Below, piece after piece: positions 6,265-7,656 of a stretch of DNA of 7,656 nt. Source of the DNA: Gammaproteobacteria bacterium. GTDB lineage: Bacteria; Pseudomonadota; Gammaproteobacteria; Xanthomonadales; Xanthomonadaceae. Position 1 is the first letter of the stretch. Each line of letters starts with the position of its first letter. The notes beneath the pieces are model-generated. The model saw nothing but the letters and a program-made list of their open reading frames with translations. It did not search any database and was not told the origin of the DNA. The translations under genes and the position numbers were made by a program. The stretch lies in the NCBI GenBank assembly GCA_026398715.1, contig JAPLSI010000042.1, positions 1-7,656 on the forward strand, read 5' to 3'.

Positions 6265-6855
6265 TCAGGCGTCCTGCAGTCGGGCGACGGCGTGCAGCAA
6301 GTGCTGCATGCGCTCATGCGGGTCATCGAGCTGCAGCAGGTCCTGCTTTTCCTCGGCCGACAAGGGCAACCATTCGGCCAGGCGCCAGCTGACCCACCCG
6401 GGGTCCTGGAACTGGTTTTTTTCAACCTTGTCGTGCGGCGGGCCGGCGCGTTCGAGGATGCGGCGCAGCAAGGTCGCGAGCAGTTCGTGCTCGACGCGGA
6501 CCTCGCCCGCATCCGACTCCACACGCCACATCACGTCGCCCAACACCAGGCCGTTGTCGCGCACGCGTGACCGTTCGACATGGAAACGGCGACCGCCCTC
6601 GACGGTCAGCACCAACAGGCCATCGGGCGAGGTCGAGAAATCGGTGATGCGCGCTTCGCAGCCGATGGCCGCGGGCAAGGCGGGCTGCCCGACTTCCTCG
6701 CCATCGAGGATCAGGCAGACGCCGAAACCGCGACCGCGATGGCTGCAGTCGCGAACCAGGTCGAGATAACGCGCCTCGAACACGCGAAGGCTGAGTTGCC
6801 CGCCGGGAAACAACACGGCGTTCAAGGGAAACAACGGGAGTTCTTCGGTGCCCAC
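6265..6855 (-). CDS. Stand-alone Lon N-terminal (substrate-binding) domain protein
   Basis: A 196-residue protein matching the LON N-terminal/PUA-like substrate-binding domain, without the AAA+ ATPase or the Ser-Lys protease domain of Lon. Typical signs: LPLFPLNAVLFPGG (6-19), LRVFEARYLDLVRD (23-36), GFGVCLI (43-49), IGCEARI (64-70), and a helical C-terminal half ending with EWLPLSAEEKQDLLQLDD. There is no signal peptide or membrane segment, so it is cytoplasmic. Its biochemical role is not established; binding of unfolded or specific proteins is possible by analogy with Lon. The start is GTG at 6855: the only in-frame codons between it and a stop are GTC, GGC and ACT, none a normal start, and no Shine-Dalgarno is visible. 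That stop is the TAG of mpl, which is in the same frame, so the genes are separated by 9 bases and are probably co-transcribed. Confidence 0.9.
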   Translation of the reverse strand: MGTEELPLFPLNAVLFPGGQLSLRVFEARYLDLVRDCSHRGRGFGVCLILDGEEVGQPALPAAIGCEARITDFSTSPDGLLVLTVEGGRRFHVERSRVRDNGLVLGDVMWRVESDAGEVRVEHELLATLLRRILERAGPPHDKVEKNQFQDPGWVSWRLAEWLPLSAEEKQDLLQLDDPHERMQHLLHAVARLQDA

Positions 6856-6864
6856 GACGCCAGT

Positions 6865-7656
6865 CTATGCCGCGGATGCGGACCCGGACAATGCGGCCAG
6901 CGTGCGACGCGGCGCGCCTTCGAAACCGCCGTTGGACATGAACACCACGTGGTCGCCGGGCCGCGCCAGGTCCACCACGCGCGCGATCAATGCGTCCACG
7001 CTGGCCACGGCCTCGCCGGGGGCGTGCAAACGGGAAATGACCGCGCCCGCATCCCAGGCCAGCTCCGGGCGATGCAGGAACAACGTGAGGTCGGCCGCGT
7101 CGAGCGAGGGCGCGATCTGTTCGGAATGCGCGCCCAGGCGCATCGAGTTGCTGCGGGGCTCCATCGCCACCAGGATGCGCGCCTTGCCCACCCTCGCCCG
7201 CAATCCTTCCAGCGTGGTGCGGATGGCGGTCGGATGGTGCGCGAAGTCGTCGTACACGGTGATGTGATTGGCGGTGCCGAGATTTTCCAGGCGGCGCTTC
7301 ACGCTGACGAAGTCGACCAGGTGCGGTACGACCGCAGCGATGTCCACGCCGACGGCGTGGGCGGCGGCCAGTGCGGCCAAGCCGTTCATCACGTTGTGCC
7401 GGCCGACCATGTTCCAACGCACGATCGCGACGTCGCGGCCATGGTGGGTGACGGCGAACTCACTGCCGTCGTCGCGCAGCAGGCGCGCCTTCCACTCCGC
7501 CTCGCCGTCGATGGCAAAGCGCTCGACCGGCGTCCAGCAGCCCATGGCCAGCACTTCACGCAGCGCTTCGTCTTCGCCATTCACCACCAGGCAACCGTTG
7601 CCCGGCACGATCCGCACCAGGTGGTGGAACTGGCGCTGGATGGCGGAAAGGTCCGG
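6865..7656 (-). CDS. mpl: UDP-N-acetylmuramate:L-alanyl-gamma-D-glutamyl-meso-diaminopimelate ligase, C-terminal part (5' end outside window)
   Basis: The C-terminal 263 residues of Mpl, open to the window edge; the full enzyme is usually about 450-460 residues. Mpl is a cytoplasmic ATP-dependent Mur ligase that joins the tripeptide L-Ala-D-Glu-mesoDAP, recovered from old peptidoglycan, to UDP-N-acetylmuramate, returning it to wall synthesis. Counting from the first full codon at 7656, the visible signs are DLSAIQRQFHHLVR (2-15), the Mur-ligase motif GRHNVMN (85-91), VKRRLE (119-124), DDFAHHPTAI (136-145), the Mpl-type EPRSNSMRLG (166-175), and MSNGGFEG (240-247). The FAHHPTAI and PRSNSM forms separate it from MurC. 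The frame continues unbroken through the GTG at 7617, which is therefore an internal Val codon rather than a start. The Lon-domain gene follows 9 bases downstream. Confidence 0.95.
   Translation of the reverse strand, partial: PDLSAIQRQFHHLVRIVPGNGCLVVNGEDEALREVLAMGCWTPVERFAIDGEAEWKARLLRDDGSEFAVTHHGRDVAIVRWNMVGRHNVMNGLAALAAAHAVGVDIAAVVPHLVDFVSVKRRLENLGTANHITVYDDFAHHPTAIRTTLEGLRARVGKARILVAMEPRSNSMRLGAHSEQIAPSLDAADLTLFLHRPELAWDAGAVISRLHAPGEAVASVDALIARVVDLARPGDHVVFMSNGGFEGAPRRTLAALSGSASAA

Noticed and set aside
6422..7417. A 331-codon - strand frame overlapping mpl and the Lon-domain gene
   Set aside because: The protein is Arg/Gly/Pro-rich low complexity with no motif, and it is out of frame with two well-supported genes on the same strand.

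Overview
The window is GC-rich DNA, gap-free in coding terms, from a bacterium that is most likely a gammaproteobacterium of the Xanthomonadales (Lysobacteraceae or Rhodanobacteraceae type). That placement is an inference from family resemblance (HemL, Mpl followed by a stand-alone Lon N-terminal-domain protein, a PknB-type kinase with a TPR tail, an HSDL2-like dehydrogenase paired with a glyoxalase I homologue) and from strong G/C use at third codon positions. No tRNA, rRNA, CRISPR array, insertion sequence or phage gene is visible. Seven protein genes fill the window, two of them cut by its edges. The only intergenic stretch of note is a 100-base divergent promoter region.

Left part, + strand (1-1458): the C-terminal end of hemL (glutamate-1-semialdehyde aminomutase, tetrapyrrole synthesis), then a PLP enzyme of the cystathionine gamma-synthase/lyase superfamily, close enough to share a transcript. 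Both are PLP enzymes but serve different pathways.

Middle-left, - strand (1466-2730): an HSDL2-like short-chain dehydrogenase followed by a glyoxalase I-type protein. They overlap by four bases (ATGA), so they are very probably one translationally coupled operon.

Middle, + strand (2831-6252): across a 100-base divergent region carrying a perfect 6+6 palindrome exactly at its centre lies a two-gene signalling unit. The first gene encodes an FHA domain (phosphothreonine reader) fused to a GGDEF domain (diguanylate cyclase). The second, 14 bases downstream, encodes a PknB-type Ser/Thr kinase with one predicted membrane segment and a long kinesin-light-chain-like TPR tail. The arrangement suggests a kinase that marks a protein, possibly itself, for binding by the FHA domain, linking Ser/Thr phosphorylation to cyclic-di-GMP. 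This is the most interesting item in the window, and the link itself is inference.

Right part, - strand (6265-7656): the C-terminal part of mpl (murein tripeptide ligase, peptidoglycan recycling) followed after 9 bases by a Lon substrate-binding-domain protein lacking the protease parts. This pair converges on the kinase gene, with a hairpin at the junction.
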